From: Climacteris rufus
Lineage: Eukaryota; Chordata; Aves; Passeriformes; Climacteridae
DNA: 64,000 nucleotides
Reading direction: 5' to 3'
Assembly (NCBI GenBank): GCA_013398175.1
Contig: VZRZ01005953.1
Location: forward strand, 186,001 to 250,000
Under the pieces are notes generated by a model that saw nothing but the letters and a program-made list of their open reading frames with translations, had not been told where the DNA came from and searched no databases. Below, piece by piece: positions 63,428 to 64,000 of the stretch. Numbering within the stretch: position 1 is the stretch's first letter; each line of letters opens with the position of its first letter. The position numbers were made by a program, and so were the translations under genes.

Positions 63428-64000
63428 CTGTGAACATACAAACAATTGTGGATTCTGAATTTCAGATTTGGTGAAGGAATATAGATTTTGAACCACAAAT
63501 ATTTAAAATTACTGGAAAAAACTTTCAGCTATTTACCAGTTAAGAACATTTTCATATTCCCCAAATGATTCTTCACAACTGAGATGACATACTTTTGATG
63601 TCTGAGTAATATTTAGGAGAGCATAGAACTGATATCCTTGCCAAGATTGGAAGAAATGCATAAAATCCACATGGAAACCTTTCTAAAATGACACTGATAA
63701 AAAATACTACCATGAGACACTCAGCTAATACAGGTTTCAAAATAAAATTTTGTTTCAGATATTTACATTCATTCATGTGGATTTCTAAATGTGTATTCTG
63801 ACTGACAGATGAGGATTTAAATGTAATGAAAGAATGAATTGAGGTTGCAAGTGTTGATATATAACAATTTCTGCATTTGACCCATAAAAAGGTAAATAAT
63901 GTAAATCAAGAAAATATCTTAATAACAGTAAGATGATTTTTTACCCACAGGTAATAACATTTACAGTTATTCACATTTAAATTGAGAGATAAACCAGTTT
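63428..64000 (-). other. CSMD3: CSMD3 intron, partial (5' of Sushi10 exon)
   Basis: 573 bases up to the window edge. The acceptor of the Sushi10 exon is at its lower edge. No further exon or repeat recognised. Confidence 0.8.

Noticed and set aside
1..64000. A previously undescribed multi-gene system
   Set aside because: Nearly everything supported is one known gene plus common avian repeats; no other coding genes, RNA genes or operon-like organisation are visible.

Overview
The window is AT-rich vertebrate DNA carrying an internal part of one large, many-exon gene on the minus strand. The organism is almost certainly a bird: there are several truncated CR1 LINEs ending in the avian ATTCTATG-type tail, plus solo LTRs of endogenous retroviruses (ERVs). 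The species cannot be named from this sequence alone.

The gene is CSMD3 (CUB and Sushi multiple domains 3), which encodes a very large single-pass membrane protein expressed mainly in brain. I assembled 19 exons between 63427 and 9451, all with AG/GT borders and matching phases. They give 2835 coding bases, 945 residues, with no frame break. The domain order is Sushi - CUB - Sushi - CUB - Sushi - CUB - Sushi - CUB - Sushi - Sushi - Sushi - Sushi. This fits the last four CUB domains of the alternating part (about CUB11 to CUB14) and the start of the Sushi-only part (about Sushi14 to Sushi17). Both gene ends lie outside: the exon upstream of 63427 and the next Sushi exon below 9451 are not in the window. 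Peptides such as CPDPRPFRNG, LCPANEMRL and VTCPSINSF identify CSMD3 rather than CSMD1 or CSMD2; this rests on recalled family sequences, not on a search.

Layout, low to high coordinate: 1-9450 is intron with nothing recognised. 9451-12979 holds three Sushi exons. 12980-20994 is a long intron with a rearranged CR1 and a class II-like solo LTR nested in another CR1. 20995-24455 holds one Sushi exon and CUB14. 28585-29919 holds the split Sushi13. 29920-33542 is an intron with a CR1, a second solo LTR family and a hairpin. 33543-49404 holds CUB13 back to Sushi11. 49405-55428 is an LTR-rich intron. 55429-60268 holds the three CUB11 exons, with a CA/CU tract and a 1.07 kb ERVL-like LTR in the introns. 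63224-63427 is the first Sushi exon.

No second protein-coding gene, RNA gene, CRISPR array or microbial-type system is supported. The points most worth checking are a very weak splice donor on the second Sushi13 exon, a lone CpG-dense GC-rich exon (20995-21183), two same-family sense-oriented solo LTRs bracketing 12 exons, a CA/CU tract just upstream of a CUB11 exon, and a 22-bp-arm inverted repeat.
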